Below, piece after piece: positions 50,630 through 60,089 of a stretch of 64,000 bases of DNA. This DNA is from Pseudomonadota bacterium (lineage in GTDB: Bacteria > Pseudomonadota > Alphaproteobacteria > Caulobacterales > Caulobacteraceae), in assembly GCA_023451375.1 (NCBI GenBank), contig JAEXZS010000004.1, positions 62,001 to 126,000 of the forward strand, given 5' to 3'. Below the pieces are notes generated by a model. That model had not been told where the DNA came from, did no database searches, and was given only the letters and a program-made list of their open reading frames with translations. Made by a program: the position numbers and the translations under genes. Numbering within the stretch: position 1 is the stretch's first letter; each line of letters starts with the position of its first letter.

Positions 50630-52225
50630 ATGAGCGACGACTCCTATGTGTTTGAAGCGGCGATCGAGACCCCCCAGCCGCGCGACAACAATCCCCCGCT
50701 GTCGATCTCGGAACTGTCCTTCGCCCTGAAGCGCACGCTGGAGGACCGTTTCGGGCACGTACGCCTGCGGGGCGAGATCTCAAAGGTCAACCGCCACGCC
50801 TCGGGCCATGTCTACCTGACGCTGAAGGACGACAAGGCCTGCATCGACGGGGTGGTCTGGAAGGGTCAGGCGCGGGGCCTCGGCGTGCAGCCTGAGACGG
50901 GGCTGGAGGTCATCGTCACCGGCAAGATCACCTCCTACCCTGCCCGCTCCTCCTACCAGGTCGTGATCGAGACCATGGAGGCGGCGGGCGCGGGCGCCCT
51001 GCTGGCGCAGTTGGAGCGGCTGAAGACCAAGCTGCATGGCGAAGGCTTGTTCGACGCCGCCCGCAAGAAGCCGCTGCCGCCGTTCCCGCGCACGATCGGC
51101 GTGATCACCAGCCCGACCGGCGCGGTGATCCGCGACATCCTGCACCGGATCTCGGAGCGCTGGCCCTGCCGCGTGATCGTCTGGCCGGTGGTGGTGCAGG
51201 GCGACGCCGCCTGCGGCCAGGTGTCGAACGCCATCCGGGGCTTTGACGCCCTGACGCCGGACGGGGCAATCCCCCGGCCCGACCTGCTGATTGTCGCGCG
51301 CGGCGGCGGCTCGGTCGAGGATCTGTGGTGCTTCAATGACGAGGGGCTGGCGCGCACCGTCGTCGCCGCCCGAATCCCGATCATCTCGGCCGTGGGGCAC
51401 GAGACCGACACCACCCTGATCGACTTCGTCTCCGACCGGCGCGCGCCCACGCCGACCGGCGCGGCGGAGATCGCCACGCCGGTGCTGACGGACCTGCGCT
51501 ACGCCCTGTCGGACCTGGACCGCCGCCTGATCCAGGCCGGGGGCCGGCTCATCGAGGATCGCCGCACCCGCCTGCGCGCCGTGGCCCGGGGCCTGCCCGC
51601 CCGGCCGGAGGACCTGCTGGCCCTGGCGCAGCAGCGGCTCGACCATGCCGCCAGCCGGCTGGGTTCCGGCCTGCAGCGGAACGTGGCGCTGCACGAACGC
51701 CATCTGGCGGTCGCGGCCGGACGGCTTTCGCCGGGCCTGCTGCACACGCGGCTGGCCCGTGGCGACGACCGGCTGGGCGCCGTCGCCGGCCGGCTTGCCG
51801 CCGGCTTGCAAGCCGGGGTGGGGCGTCACGAGCGGCGGTTGCTCCAGATCGCGGGCCGGCTGTCGCCGGAACCGCTGCACCGCCGGCTGGATCAGCGCCG
51901 GACGCGGCTGGATGCGGTCGGGGCGCGCCTCGACGCCGTCGTCCCCCGCAAGCTGGAGCGCGCGGACGATCGTCTGACCGCCCTTTCGCGCGCGCTGTCC
52001 TCCCTCGATCCCTCACGGCCGAAGCCCGGTTTCGCGCGCATCGAGGACCGCGACGGCGCCTGGATCACCTCAGCCGGCGCCCTGTCCGCCGGCCAGGCGG
52101 TCAAGCTGGTGTTCGGCGACGGCGCGCGCGGCGCGGTCGTCGAAGGCGGCGGAGAGCGTGCGCCTCCGTCCCGGCCCGCGCCTCGGCCAAAGCCCACGCC
52201 GCCCGGCCAAGGCGACCTGTTCTGA
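50630..52225 (+). CDS. xseA: Exodeoxyribonuclease VII large subunit XseA
   Basis: XseA, with XseB, degrades single-stranded DNA. The 531-residue protein has an N-terminal OB-fold (VRLRGEISKVNRHASGHVYL), the catalytic domain (FPRTIGVITSPTGAVIRDIL; RGGGSVEDLWCFND; GHETDTTLIDFVSDRRAPTP) and a long coiled-coil part. The coiled-coil contains two related segments (AGRLSPGLLHTRLARGDDRL and AGRLSPEPLHRRLDQRRTRL, about residues 365-430), which look like an internal duplication. The C-terminal GFARIEDRDG and LVFGDG are intact. Confidence 0.94.
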   Translation: MSDDSYVFEAAIETPQPRDNNPPLSISELSFALKRTLEDRFGHVRLRGEISKVNRHASGHVYLTLKDDKACIDGVVWKGQARGLGVQPETGLEVIVTGKITSYPARSSYQVVIETMEAAGAGALLAQLERLKTKLHGEGLFDAARKKPLPPFPRTIGVITSPTGAVIRDILHRISERWPCRVIVWPVVVQGDAACGQVSNAIRGFDALTPDGAIPRPDLLIVARGGGSVEDLWCFNDEGLARTVVAARIPIISAVGHETDTTLIDFVSDRRAPTPTGAAEIATPVLTDLRYALSDLDRRLIQAGGRLIEDRRTRLRAVARGLPARPEDLLALAQQRLDHAASRLGSGLQRNVALHERHLAVAAGRLSPGLLHTRLARGDDRLGAVAGRLAAGLQAGVGRHERRLLQIAGRLSPEPLHRRLDQRRTRLDAVGARLDAVVPRKLERADDRLTALSRALSSLDPSRPKPGFARIEDRDGAWITSAGALSAGQAVKLVFGDGARGAVVEGGGERAPPSRPAPRPKPTPPGQGDLF

Positions 52226-52308
52226 CCGCCGGGACGATTTCGCCCCTCCCACGGACGACTGCTTCCTGCTAATCGCCCCGCTTCCGAAGGATCGCCCGAA
52301 AGCGACGA

Positions 52309-52815
52309 ATGAAGATCTCCCGCCTCGCCTACGCCGCCTACGCCTTCGCCGTCGTGGTCATCGTACTGGACCAGCTGACCAAGGCCTGGATCATCAGCGG
52401 GCTGTCGCTGCAGGAAGTCGGCCGCATCCCGATCCTGCCGCCGATCCTCAACTTCAGCTGGGTCGAGAACACCGGCGTCAGCTTCGGTCTGTTCGGCGGC
52501 GGCGAGGCGCGGTGGGTCCTGACGATCTTCTCCATCGTCGTATCCGCGGGCCTGGCGTGGTGGGCGCTCAAGGCCGACCGGCGCCTGCTGGTCGCCGCCA
52601 TCGGCCTGGTCATGGGCGGCGCCCTGGGCAACGTCATCGACCGGGTGCGCTTCGGCTATGTGGTCGATTTCATCGACTTCTCGGGCACGGGGATCTTTCC
52701 CTGGGTCTTCAACGTGGCCGACAGCGCCATCACCGTCGGGGTCGTCCTGCTGATTCTGGACAGCCTCAAATCCGACCGGCCCGCCCAGGTTGGCGCGGCC
52801 CCCGAAAAGTCGTAA
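52309..52815 (+). CDS. lspA: Lipoprotein signal peptidase LspA
   Basis: LspA cleaves prolipoprotein signal peptides. The 168-residue protein has four transmembrane helices and the two catalytic aspartates in GGALGNVIDRV and FNVADSAITVG; FVENTG appears as WVENTGVSFGLF. It is followed by a lipoprotein gene, a common arrangement in this class. Confidence 0.95.
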   Translation: MKISRLAYAAYAFAVVVIVLDQLTKAWIISGLSLQEVGRIPILPPILNFSWVENTGVSFGLFGGGEARWVLTIFSIVVSAGLAWWALKADRRLLVAAIGLVMGGALGNVIDRVRFGYVVDFIDFSGTGIFPWVFNVADSAITVGVVLLILDSLKSDRPAQVGAAPEKS

Positions 52816-52880
52816 TCAACCCGTCTTCACTATGTGACCCGCGCTCCGGGGGAGCGCCCGCGAAAGCCGAGCCCGACTTC

Positions 52881-53447
52881 ATGCGTATCCGCAGCCTCGC
52901 CGTCCTGTCCCTCGCCGCCACCGCCGCGCTCGCCGTCTCGGCGTGCGGCAGCATCAAGCAGGGAATCGGCCTTGCCAAGGTGGTGCCGGACGAGTTCGTC
53001 ACCGTCTCCACCGCGCCCCTGACCGTGCCCCCCGAATACGGCCTGCGCCCGCCCGCGCCGGGCCAGCCGCGCCCGCAGGAGCTGGCGCCGGAAAGCGCCG
53101 CCCGTCAGATCCTGCTCGGCCAGCGCCAGGCCGTCACCCGCACGCCGGGCGAACAGGTGCTGGTCGCCCAGGCGGGGGCCGAACAGGCCGATCCGCTGGC
53201 CCGCTATGTGATCGACGACGAGTTCGGCGACATCGCCCACAAGGAAGAGAGCTTCGCCGACCGGGTCCTGTTCTGGCGCAAGGACGATCCCTCGACCCAG
53301 GCCCCCACGACACGTCAGACGGCCGAGGGGCAGAGCACCATCGACGCGGCCAGCGAGGCCGCGCGGCTCCAGGCGCTGACCGGCGGCCAGCAGGCCATCA
53401 CCATCACGCCGCGCCGTGACGGCGGCTTCAAGCTGCCGGGTCTGTGA
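52881..53447 (+). CDS. DUF3035 lipoprotein
   Basis: A 188-residue protein with signal peptide and lipobox VSAC (Cys about residue 22), then VVPDEFVTVSTAPLTVPPEYG, typical of DUF3035. The family often follows lspA in alphaproteobacteria, as here. The C-terminal half is rich in Ala/Gln/Arg. Function unknown. Confidence 0.85.
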   Translation: MRIRSLAVLSLAATAALAVSACGSIKQGIGLAKVVPDEFVTVSTAPLTVPPEYGLRPPAPGQPRPQELAPESAARQILLGQRQAVTRTPGEQVLVAQAGAEQADPLARYVIDDEFGDIAHKEESFADRVLFWRKDDPSTQAPTTRQTAEGQSTIDAASEAARLQALTGGQQAITITPRRDGGFKLPGL

Positions 53448-53511
53448 TCCCTTCGAACTTTCCAGGGACGCCGATCGCGGCGTCGGTCCTCTCGCTGCCG
53501 GAATACAATTG

Positions 53512-54177
53512 ATGCGTCGCGTGCTCACCGCCCTGGCCGCCCTCTCCGTCGCGGCCTCCATCCTGCCCGCAACGGCCTTGGCCCAGACCCAGCCGGGCGG
53601 CCGTGATCGCGCGGACGGCCAGCAGGCCCAGCCCGCCCAGCGCTCGCGCGCGCCGCGTATCGCCCCCCTGCGCCGCCGCCCCAACGCCGGCCCGTGCCCC
53701 TATGTGAAGATCCTCTACGACGCCGCGCGCTACGTGGAGCTGCAGGGCGGTCAGGCCGCCATCGCCAACGTCGGCTACACCGGCGAGATTCAGGGCGTGT
53801 CGTCCGACTGCGCCTATCGTGAGAGCGATCCGATCCGGGTCGACATGAACATCCTGTTCGAGCTCGGCCGCGGCGCCCAGGCGACCGGCGAGCAGAAGAC
53901 CTACCGCTACTGGATCGCCGTGACCGAACGGAACAGCGCCGTCCTGGCCAAGGAATATTTCGACCTGCCGGTGAACTTCGAAGGTCGGCGCGAGACCTCG
54001 GTCACCGAGGAACGCACCATCATGATCCCGCGCGCGGACATCACCACCAGCGGCGGCAACTTCGAGGTCCTGATCGGCTTCGAGGTCACCCCCGAGATGG
54101 CTGAGTTCAACCGGTCGGGCAGCCGCTTCCGCGTCAACGCCGGCGCGTCCCAGACGCAAGCCGCCCCGAGCGAATAA
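53512..54177 (+). CDS. Hypothetical exported protein
   Basis: A 221-residue protein with a signal peptide (cleavage after ALAQT, about residue 26), a basic/Gln/Pro linker, and a domain containing PCPYVKILYDAARYVEL and DCAYRESDPIRVDMNILFELGRG. Two cysteines could form a disulphide. The beta-rich C-terminus (TIMIPRADITTSGGNFEVLI) resembles a periplasmic beta-sandwich. The final TAA shares its A with the argS ATG. Confidence 0.75.
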   Translation: MRRVLTALAALSVAASILPATALAQTQPGGRDRADGQQAQPAQRSRAPRIAPLRRRPNAGPCPYVKILYDAARYVELQGGQAAIANVGYTGEIQGVSSDCAYRESDPIRVDMNILFELGRGAQATGEQKTYRYWIAVTERNSAVLAKEYFDLPVNFEGRRETSVTEERTIMIPRADITTSGGNFEVLIGFEVTPEMAEFNRSGSRFRVNAGASQTQAAPSE

Positions 54178-55979
54178 TGGCCGATCTGAAGACCGTCCTC
54201 AGCGAAGCGGTCGCCGCCGCCTTCGCCGCCGAAGGCGTGGACAGGGCGCTGGCCCGGGTCACCCCCTCCGACCGTCCCGACCTGGCCGACTTCCAGTCGA
54301 ACGGCGCCCTGGCCGCCGCCAAGGCGCTGAAAGCCAACCCGCGCGAGCTGGCCGCCAGGATCGCCGACCGTCTCGCCGGCGATCCCAGACTGGCGTCCGT
54401 CGAGGTGGCCGGCCCCGGCTTCATCAACCTGAAGCTCTCCGACGCCGCCCTGGCCGTGCGCGCGGCGGCAGTCGCCGCCGACGCCGATCACGCGGGCGCC
54501 GCGATGGTCGCCGAGCCGCGCAAGGTGGTCATCGACTACGCCGGCCCGAACGTGGCCAAGCCGATGCACGTCGGCCACCTGCGCTCCTCCATCATCGGCG
54601 AGAGCCTCAAGCGGCTCTTCCGCTTCCGGGGCGACCGGGTCTGGGGCGACGCCCACTTCGGCGACTGGGGCTTCCAGATGGGCCTGTTGATCGTCGCCTG
54701 CGGGGACGAGGGCTTGGCGGACGCCTTCATGGCCGACGGCGACGGCCCCTTCCCGGCGGACAGCCCGGTCACGCTGGAGGACCTGGAGCGCCTTTACCCG
54801 CTGGCCGCCGCCAAGGCCAAGGAAGACCCCGCCTACCGCGACCGAGCCCGCAAGGCGACCGCGGAGCTGCAGGCCGGACGTCCCGGCTATCGCGCGCTGT
54901 GGAAGCATTTCGTGGCTGTCAGCCGGACGGCGCTGGAGCGCGAGTTCGGCGCCCTGTCGGTGACCTTCGACCTGTGGAACGGCGAGAGCGACGCCGATCC
55001 CCTGATGCCGGAGATGCTGGAGCATCTCAAGGCGACCGGCCTGCTCGTCGGGGACGACGGGGCCCAGGTGGTCCACGTCGCCCGGCTCGGCGAGACCCGC
55101 AAGAAAAAGCTGGCCGACGGCTCGGTGATCGAGGCGCCCAGCCCGCCGCCGCTGCTGGTGGTCAGCTCCGAAGGCTCGGCCATGTACGGCACGACCGACC
55201 TGGCCACGATCCTGGATCGTAAGAAGGCGATCGGCCCGGACCTCATCCTCTACGTGGTCGACGAGCGCCAGGCCGAGCATTTCGAACAGGTGTTCCGGGC
55301 CGCCTATCTGGCCGGCTACGCCGCCGAGGGATCGCTGGAGCACCTGGGCTTCGGCACCATGAACGGGCCGGACGGAAAGCCCTTCAAGACCCGCGCGGGC
55401 GGCGTGCTGAAGCTGCACGACCTGATCACCATGGCCACCGACAAGGCCCGCGAACGCCTGCATGAGGCGAAGCTGGGCGACGACCTGCCGCCCGAGGAGT
55501 TCGAGGCCATCGCCCACAAGGTGGCCATCGCCGCGCTGAAGTTCGCGGATCTGTCGAACGCCCGCACCACCAGCTACGTCTTCGACCTCGACCGCTTCAC
55601 GAGCTTCGAGGGCAAGACCGGGCCGTACCTGCTGTACCAGGCGGTGCGGATCAAATCCCTGCTTCGCAAGGCCGCCGGTCAGGGCGCGACGGAAGGCCCG
55701 ATCGCCATCGCCGAGCCGGCTGAGCGCGACCTGGCCCTGACGCTGGACGCCTTTTCGGCGGCCGTCTCAGACGCCTACGATAAGCGAATGCCGCACCTGG
55801 TGGCCGAGCACGCCTACCGGATCGCCCAGTCCTTCTCGAAGTTCTACGCCGCCTGCCCGGTGCTGGCCGCGCCTGATGAGGCGACGCGCGGCTCGCGCCT
55901 GGCGCTGGCGGCAGCCGCCCTGCGGCAGTTGGAGACGGCGCTGAACCTGTTGGGGATCGACACGCCGGAGCGGATGTAG
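54177..55979 (+). CDS. argS: Arginyl-tRNA synthetase
   Basis: The 600-residue class I synthetase has the N-terminal Add1 domain, the HIGH-like motif in KPMHVGHLRSSIIG and the family segment DYAGPNVAKPM. FGTMNGPDGKPFKTRAGG replaces a canonical KMSKS, and a DALR anticodon-binding domain ends in ALNLLGIDTPERM. The start overlaps the upstream stop by one base. Cytoplasmic. Confidence 0.96.
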   Translation: MADLKTVLSEAVAAAFAAEGVDRALARVTPSDRPDLADFQSNGALAAAKALKANPRELAARIADRLAGDPRLASVEVAGPGFINLKLSDAALAVRAAAVAADADHAGAAMVAEPRKVVIDYAGPNVAKPMHVGHLRSSIIGESLKRLFRFRGDRVWGDAHFGDWGFQMGLLIVACGDEGLADAFMADGDGPFPADSPVTLEDLERLYPLAAAKAKEDPAYRDRARKATAELQAGRPGYRALWKHFVAVSRTALEREFGALSVTFDLWNGESDADPLMPEMLEHLKATGLLVGDDGAQVVHVARLGETRKKKLADGSVIEAPSPPPLLVVSSEGSAMYGTTDLATILDRKKAIGPDLILYVVDERQAEHFEQVFRAAYLAGYAAEGSLEHLGFGTMNGPDGKPFKTRAGGVLKLHDLITMATDKARERLHEAKLGDDLPPEEFEAIAHKVAIAALKFADLSNARTTSYVFDLDRFTSFEGKTGPYLLYQAVRIKSLLRKAAGQGATEGPIAIAEPAERDLALTLDAFSAAVSDAYDKRMPHLVAEHAYRIAQSFSKFYAACPVLAAPDEATRGSRLALAAAALRQLETALNLLGIDTPERM

Positions 55980-55981
55980 GT

Positions 55982-56137
55982 TCAGTCCGGCTTATCTTCG
56001 GAGAAGGCGTCGTCCACCTCTTCCTCGGTGATGCGTTTCTTGGGATCGCCGGGCTGACCCAGGTTCTGTTCCTCGGTGCCGTCGCCCATCACTCCAGGCG
56101 TGGTGACAGTCTTGGGCTCGTCTTGTTTGTCGGCCAT
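55982..56137 (-). CDS. 51-aa acidic protein
   Basis: A short gene with a good ribosome-binding site (CAGGAG, 7 bases before ATG 56137). The product is hydrophilic and acidic (KRITEEEVDDAFSEDKPD at the C-terminus), with no cysteine or hydrophobic stretch, suggesting an unstructured cytoplasmic protein. It is divergent from the deaminase gene and convergent with argS (2-base gap). No family recognised. Confidence 0.6.
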   Translation of the reverse strand: MADKQDEPKTVTTPGVMGDGTEEQNLGQPGDPKKRITEEEVDDAFSEDKPD

Positions 56138-56210
56138 GACAGTGCTCCTGTTGCGGGACCCTGAACGCCCGCCCGCCGCCGCTGTTCCTCTCCAGACCGT
56201 GAGGCCCCCG

Positions 56211-57227
56211 ATGCCAGCTCTCGACGCCTACATCGCCGGCCTGCCCAAGGCCGAGCTGCACCTGCATATCGAAGGCTCGCTGGAGCCCGAACTGATGTTC
56301 GAGCTGGCCAAGCGCAACGGGGTCGAGATCCCCTTCGACAGCGTCGAGGCGGTGCGGGCGGCCTATGATTTCTCGAACCTGCAGGACTTCCTGGACATCT
56401 ACTACGCCGGCGCCGCCGTGTTGCTGACGCGGCGGGACTTCGAGGACCTGGCCTTCGCCTATTTCCAGCGCGCCGCCGCCGACAACGTCCGCCACGCCGA
56501 GATCTTCTTCGATCCGCAGACCCACACCGATCGCGGCGTGCCGATGGCCGAGGTGATCGAAGGCCTTCTGAGCGGCATGGGCCGCGCCGAGGCCGAGCTG
56601 GGCGTCACCTCCAAGCTGATCCTCTGCTTCCTGCGCCACCTCGACGAAGCCGCCGCCTTCGCGACGCTGGAGGCGGCGGCGCCGTGGCTGGATCGCATCG
56701 CGGGCGTGGGGCTGGATTCGTCCGAAGTCGGCCACCCGCCGTCCAAGTTCGCGCGCGTCTTCGCCCGCGCCGGAGAACTGGGCCTGAAGCGCGTCGCCCA
56801 CGCCGGAGAGGAAGGTCCGCCGGAGTATGTCCACGAAGCGCTGGACCTGCTGCACATCGACCGCATGGACCACGGCAACCGCTCGATGGAGGACGAGGCG
56901 CTGATCGCGCGCCTGGCCGGCGCCCGGATGACCCTGACGGTCTGCCCCCTGTCGAACCTCAAGCTTTGCGTCGTGGACGACCTGAAGGACCACCCGGTCC
57001 CCGAGATGCTGCGCCGGGGCCTGCACGTCACCCTGAACTCGGACGACCCCGCCTATTTCGGCGGCTATGTGAACGACAACTACATCCAGCTGGCGACGGC
57101 GGTGGGCCTGACCCGCGAGCAGGTCACCCTGATGGCGAAGAACAGCTTCGAGGGCTCGTTCCTCAGCGACGCGGAGAAGGCGGCGCGGGTGGCGGAGGTG
57201 GAAGCGTATGCGAAGGCGCGGCCCTGA
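56211..57227 (+). CDS. add: Adenine deaminase (type 2, adenosine-deaminase fold)
   Basis: A 338-residue zinc deaminase with KAELHLHIEGSLEPEL at the N-terminus, HAGEEGPPEY, and SDDPAYFGGY near the end. The segment FFDPQTHTDRG and the VGLDSSEVGHPPSKF stretch closely resemble Pseudomonas-type adenine deaminase, so adenine is the more likely substrate than adenosine. ATG 56211 starts the conserved part. Purine salvage; it is convergent with pncA. Confidence 0.85.
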   Translation: MPALDAYIAGLPKAELHLHIEGSLEPELMFELAKRNGVEIPFDSVEAVRAAYDFSNLQDFLDIYYAGAAVLLTRRDFEDLAFAYFQRAAADNVRHAEIFFDPQTHTDRGVPMAEVIEGLLSGMGRAEAELGVTSKLILCFLRHLDEAAAFATLEAAAPWLDRIAGVGLDSSEVGHPPSKFARVFARAGELGLKRVAHAGEEGPPEYVHEALDLLHIDRMDHGNRSMEDEALIARLAGARMTLTVCPLSNLKLCVVDDLKDHPVPEMLRRGLHVTLNSDDPAYFGGYVNDNYIQLATAVGLTREQVTLMAKNSFEGSFLSDAEKAARVAEVEAYAKARP

Positions 57228-57857
57228 TCACGCCAGCGCGGCGGCCTCGACCTCTGCTATTCCCAGGGCCCTGAGGCTCTCCCGCGCCGCCCTTTCGGTG
57301 GCCGGCGCGATCGGTCGGCTCGCGTCGCCCACGACGACGGCCTTGAACCCTTCCCGCACCGCATCTTCGGCGGTGAAGCGGACGCAGTAGTCATAGGCCA
57401 AGCCCGCCAGAACCACCCGCCTCGCCCCGATCTGCCGCAACAGGCCGGTCAGTCCGGTCGGCGTTCGGTGGTCGTTCTCGAAGAAGCCCGAATAGCTGTC
57501 GACCCCCGGATTGTAGCCCTTCCGCACGATCGCCAGCGCCTTGCGCGTCGCCGGCGCGACGGTTGGATGGAACTCCGCCCCGACCGTTCCCTGAACGCAA
57601 TGGTCCGGCCACAGCATCTGTCGGCCGTAGGCGACCTCGATCTCGGTGAAGGGCCAGGCGCCCTCATGGTTGGAGGCGAAAGAGATCTGGTCCGGCGTGT
57701 GCCAGTCCTGGGTCACGATCACCTTGTCGAACCGCTCCGCCAGCCGGTTGATCAGCGGCATCACGCCCGCCCCGCCTGGGACCGCCAGACTGCCGCCCTC
57801 GCAGAAGTCGTTCTGCGGATCGATGATCAGGAGCGCGTCGGCGGGATCGATCTTCAT
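57228..57857 (-). CDS. pncA: Nicotinamidase PncA
   Basis: PncA deamidates nicotinamide to nicotinate in NAD salvage. The 209-residue protein has the catalytic Asp in IDPQNDFCEGG, the metal ligands in TQDWHTPDQISFASNH and the cysteine nucleophile in AYDYCVRFTAEDA. Its stop abuts the deaminase stop. The ATG shares its first base with the fbp stop (TGATG), so it is probably expressed with fbp. Confidence 0.94.
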   Translation of the reverse strand: MKIDPADALLIIDPQNDFCEGGSLAVPGGAGVMPLINRLAERFDKVIVTQDWHTPDQISFASNHEGAWPFTEIEVAYGRQMLWPDHCVQGTVGAEFHPTVAPATRKALAIVRKGYNPGVDSYSGFFENDHRTPTGLTGLLRQIGARRVVLAGLAYDYCVRFTAEDAVREGFKAVVVGDASRPIAPATERAARESLRALGIAEVEAAALA

Positions 57858-58822
57858 CAGGCGCCCGCGTAGGCGTCGATCTCGTTGGCCGATCCCAGGG
57901 CCACCGCGATCCGCTGGTGCAGCTGCTCGGGCTGAATGTCCAGGATCGGCTGGGTTCCGTCGGTCGTCGCCCTTCCCCCGGCCTGCTCGACCAGGAAGGC
58001 CATCGGATTGCCCTCGTACATCAGGCGCAGCTTGCCGGGCTTGTTCGGCTCGCGCTTGTCCCAGGGGTACAGGAAGACACCCCCGCGCATCAGGATGCGG
58101 TGCACGTCCGCCACCATGGCCGCGACCCAGCGCATGTTGAAGTTCTTGCCTCGCGGGCCGTCGGCGCCCTTCAGCACGCCGGCGACATAGCGTTGCACGG
58201 GCTCGGACCAGTGACGCAGGTTCGACATGTTGATGGCGAACTCCTTCGTGTCCGCCGCGATGGCGATGTCGTCGTGCGTCAGCAGCCAGCGCCCATCTTG
58301 CGACAGGGTGAAGCCGCGCACCCCCTGCCCCGTCGTCAGCACCAGCATGGTCTGGGCGCCGTAAAGCGCATAGAGGGCCGCGACCTGGTCCCGCCCCGGC
58401 TGCAGGAAATCGGCCTCGGACGGCGTCCCGCCCGGCGCCTTCAGCACCGAGACGATGGTGCCCACCGGCGCGTTGATGTCGATGTTGGACGAGCCGTCGA
58501 GCGGGTCGAACAGCACCAGGTACTCGCCCGCTTGGTCGGCCGGCTGCACCGTCTCCATCTCTTCGGACGCCACGCCCGCCACGAGGGGGCAGGCCAGCAG
58601 CGCGTCGGTGAGGATGTCGTTGGAAATGACGTCGAGCTGCTTCTGCTCCTCGTCCTGCACGTTGACGGCGCCCGACGCGCCCAGGGCGCCGGCCAACGCC
58701 CCGCCCGACACCACCTTGCGGATGTCGACGCAGGCCTGGGCGGCGACGGTCAGCACCGTCTTCAAACCCTCTGGAACGTCCAGGGCGGCGAGATGGTCAT
58801 CGAGGCTGAGGCGATCGGTCAT
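57857..58822 (-). CDS. fbp: Class I fructose-1,6-bisphosphatase
   Basis: The 321-residue enzyme of gluconeogenesis has the metal-site motif FDPLDGSSNIDIN, SEEMETVQ, and the C-terminal LRLMYEGNPMAFLVEQAGGRATTDG. It is upstream of pncA with a one-base overlap. Cytoplasmic. Confidence 0.95.
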   Translation of the reverse strand: MTDRLSLDDHLAALDVPEGLKTVLTVAAQACVDIRKVVSGGALAGALGASGAVNVQDEEQKQLDVISNDILTDALLACPLVAGVASEEMETVQPADQAGEYLVLFDPLDGSSNIDINAPVGTIVSVLKAPGGTPSEADFLQPGRDQVAALYALYGAQTMLVLTTGQGVRGFTLSQDGRWLLTHDDIAIAADTKEFAINMSNLRHWSEPVQRYVAGVLKGADGPRGKNFNMRWVAAMVADVHRILMRGGVFLYPWDKREPNKPGKLRLMYEGNPMAFLVEQAGGRATTDGTQPILDIQPEQLHQRIAVALGSANEIDAYAGA

Positions 58823-58945
58823 TGGGGTCCTGAGGGGAAGCTGGCGCTGACCCGTTCATGGCCGGACCGCTTTGCGACGGCAACTGCGCGGCGCGAAAAA
58901 GCGCGCGTTCCAGGCGTCCCGTTCGCTCCTCCGGCCTTTGCGGCA

Positions 58946-59977
58946 TCAGATCGGCAGCACCGCCGTGCTGAACGCCCGCTTCAGTTCGTGCGCGGCGAAG
59001 GTCTGGGCCGCCGCCGCGTCCGGCACCACCAGTCCCATGCCGAAGAACTCGTGCGTCGAGCCGTGGAACGTCTTGTGCCGCACGTCCACGCCGGCCTGCT
59101 CCAGCCGCTCCGCCAGCAGTTCGCCCTCCGACCGCAGCGGGTCGATCTCGGCGCAGATCACCGTCGCGCTGGGCAGGCCGATCAGGTCCGCCTCGACCAG
59201 GTTGATCCGCGGGTCGGCGGTTTCGGCCTCGTCGTTGAACGTGTGCTTCACGAACCATTCCATCACCGGCTTGTTCAGGGGCTTGGCCGTGGCGTTCTCG
59301 ATGTAGGACGGCGTGTTCATGTCGTTGCCGGCCAACGGATAGACCAGCACCATGTGGCACGGCGCCTGCACGCCCTCGTCCCGCGCGCGGATGGCCGTGG
59401 CGCAGGCCAGGTTGCCGCCGGCGCTCTCGCCCATGATCGCCACCTTCTGCGGGTCGCCGCCGAAGGCCTGGGCGTTGTCCACCAGCCATTTCCACGCCGC
59501 GAAGGCGTCCTCGTGGGCCGCAGGGAACCTATGTTCCGGCGCCTGACGATAGTGGACCGAGACCACCACCACATCGGCGAAGCGGGCGATGCCGCGCGGG
59601 CTGGAATCATAGACGTCCAGATCGGCGATCACGAAGCCGCCGCCGTGGAAATAGACCACCACCGGCTTGATGTCGGGATCGTTGCTCTTGGGCCGATAGA
59701 CGCGCGCCCGCAGCGGACCGGCCGCGCCGGGAATGGTGATGTCCTGTGTCGCGACCCCAAGAGTCGGGTCCTCGCGCTCGCGCGACGAGCCCAGCATCTT
59801 CTTGACGGCGTCGGCGGGCGTCGGCTGCAACCGCGCCTCCCGCGGCGACAGGGTCTCGATCGGCTTGGGTCCCAGGGCGGCGAATTCGTCCAGCACCTTC
59901 TGCATCGGGATGTCGGCCTTCGCGGGATGGGTGCGCGGCTTGCCGGAGTCGCCGAACAGCTTGTCGAGGATCGACAT
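58946..59977 (-). CDS. Alpha/beta hydrolase of the hormone-sensitive lipase type
   Basis: A 343-residue esterase with the oxyanion motif YFHGGGFVIADL, nucleophile elbow GESAGGN, the acid in CAEIDPLRSEGE and the histidine in GSTHEFFGM. Substrate unknown. ATG 59977 was chosen over the first in-frame start 18 codons upstream. It is divergent from the glycine cleavage operon. Confidence 0.88.
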   Translation of the reverse strand: MSILDKLFGDSGKPRTHPAKADIPMQKVLDEFAALGPKPIETLSPREARLQPTPADAVKKMLGSSREREDPTLGVATQDITIPGAAGPLRARVYRPKSNDPDIKPVVVYFHGGGFVIADLDVYDSSPRGIARFADVVVVSVHYRQAPEHRFPAAHEDAFAAWKWLVDNAQAFGGDPQKVAIMGESAGGNLACATAIRARDEGVQAPCHMVLVYPLAGNDMNTPSYIENATAKPLNKPVMEWFVKHTFNDEAETADPRINLVEADLIGLPSATVICAEIDPLRSEGELLAERLEQAGVDVRHKTFHGSTHEFFGMGLVVPDAAAAQTFAAHELKRAFSTAVLPI

Positions 59978-60051
59978 GTTGGATGGTCCTTGGCTCGGAT
60001 GGGTGTCGCCGAACCAACCCGCCCCTCGCATCCTTGTTCCCCCTCACGCTT

Positions 60052-60068
60052 GACTCCGGCCCGGAGTC
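60052..60068. promoter_or_regulatory. Palindrome with two GANTC sites upstream of the gcv riboswitch
   Basis: GACTCCGG-c-CCGGAGTC is a perfect 8+8 inverted repeat whose ends are both GANTC sites. TTGACT (60050-60055) overlaps it and could be a -35 element for the gcv transcript, but no convincing -10 is visible, so this is tentative. Confidence 0.4.
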
Positions 60069-60089
60069 GGGGCCTTAGCTCGCGGGCTC

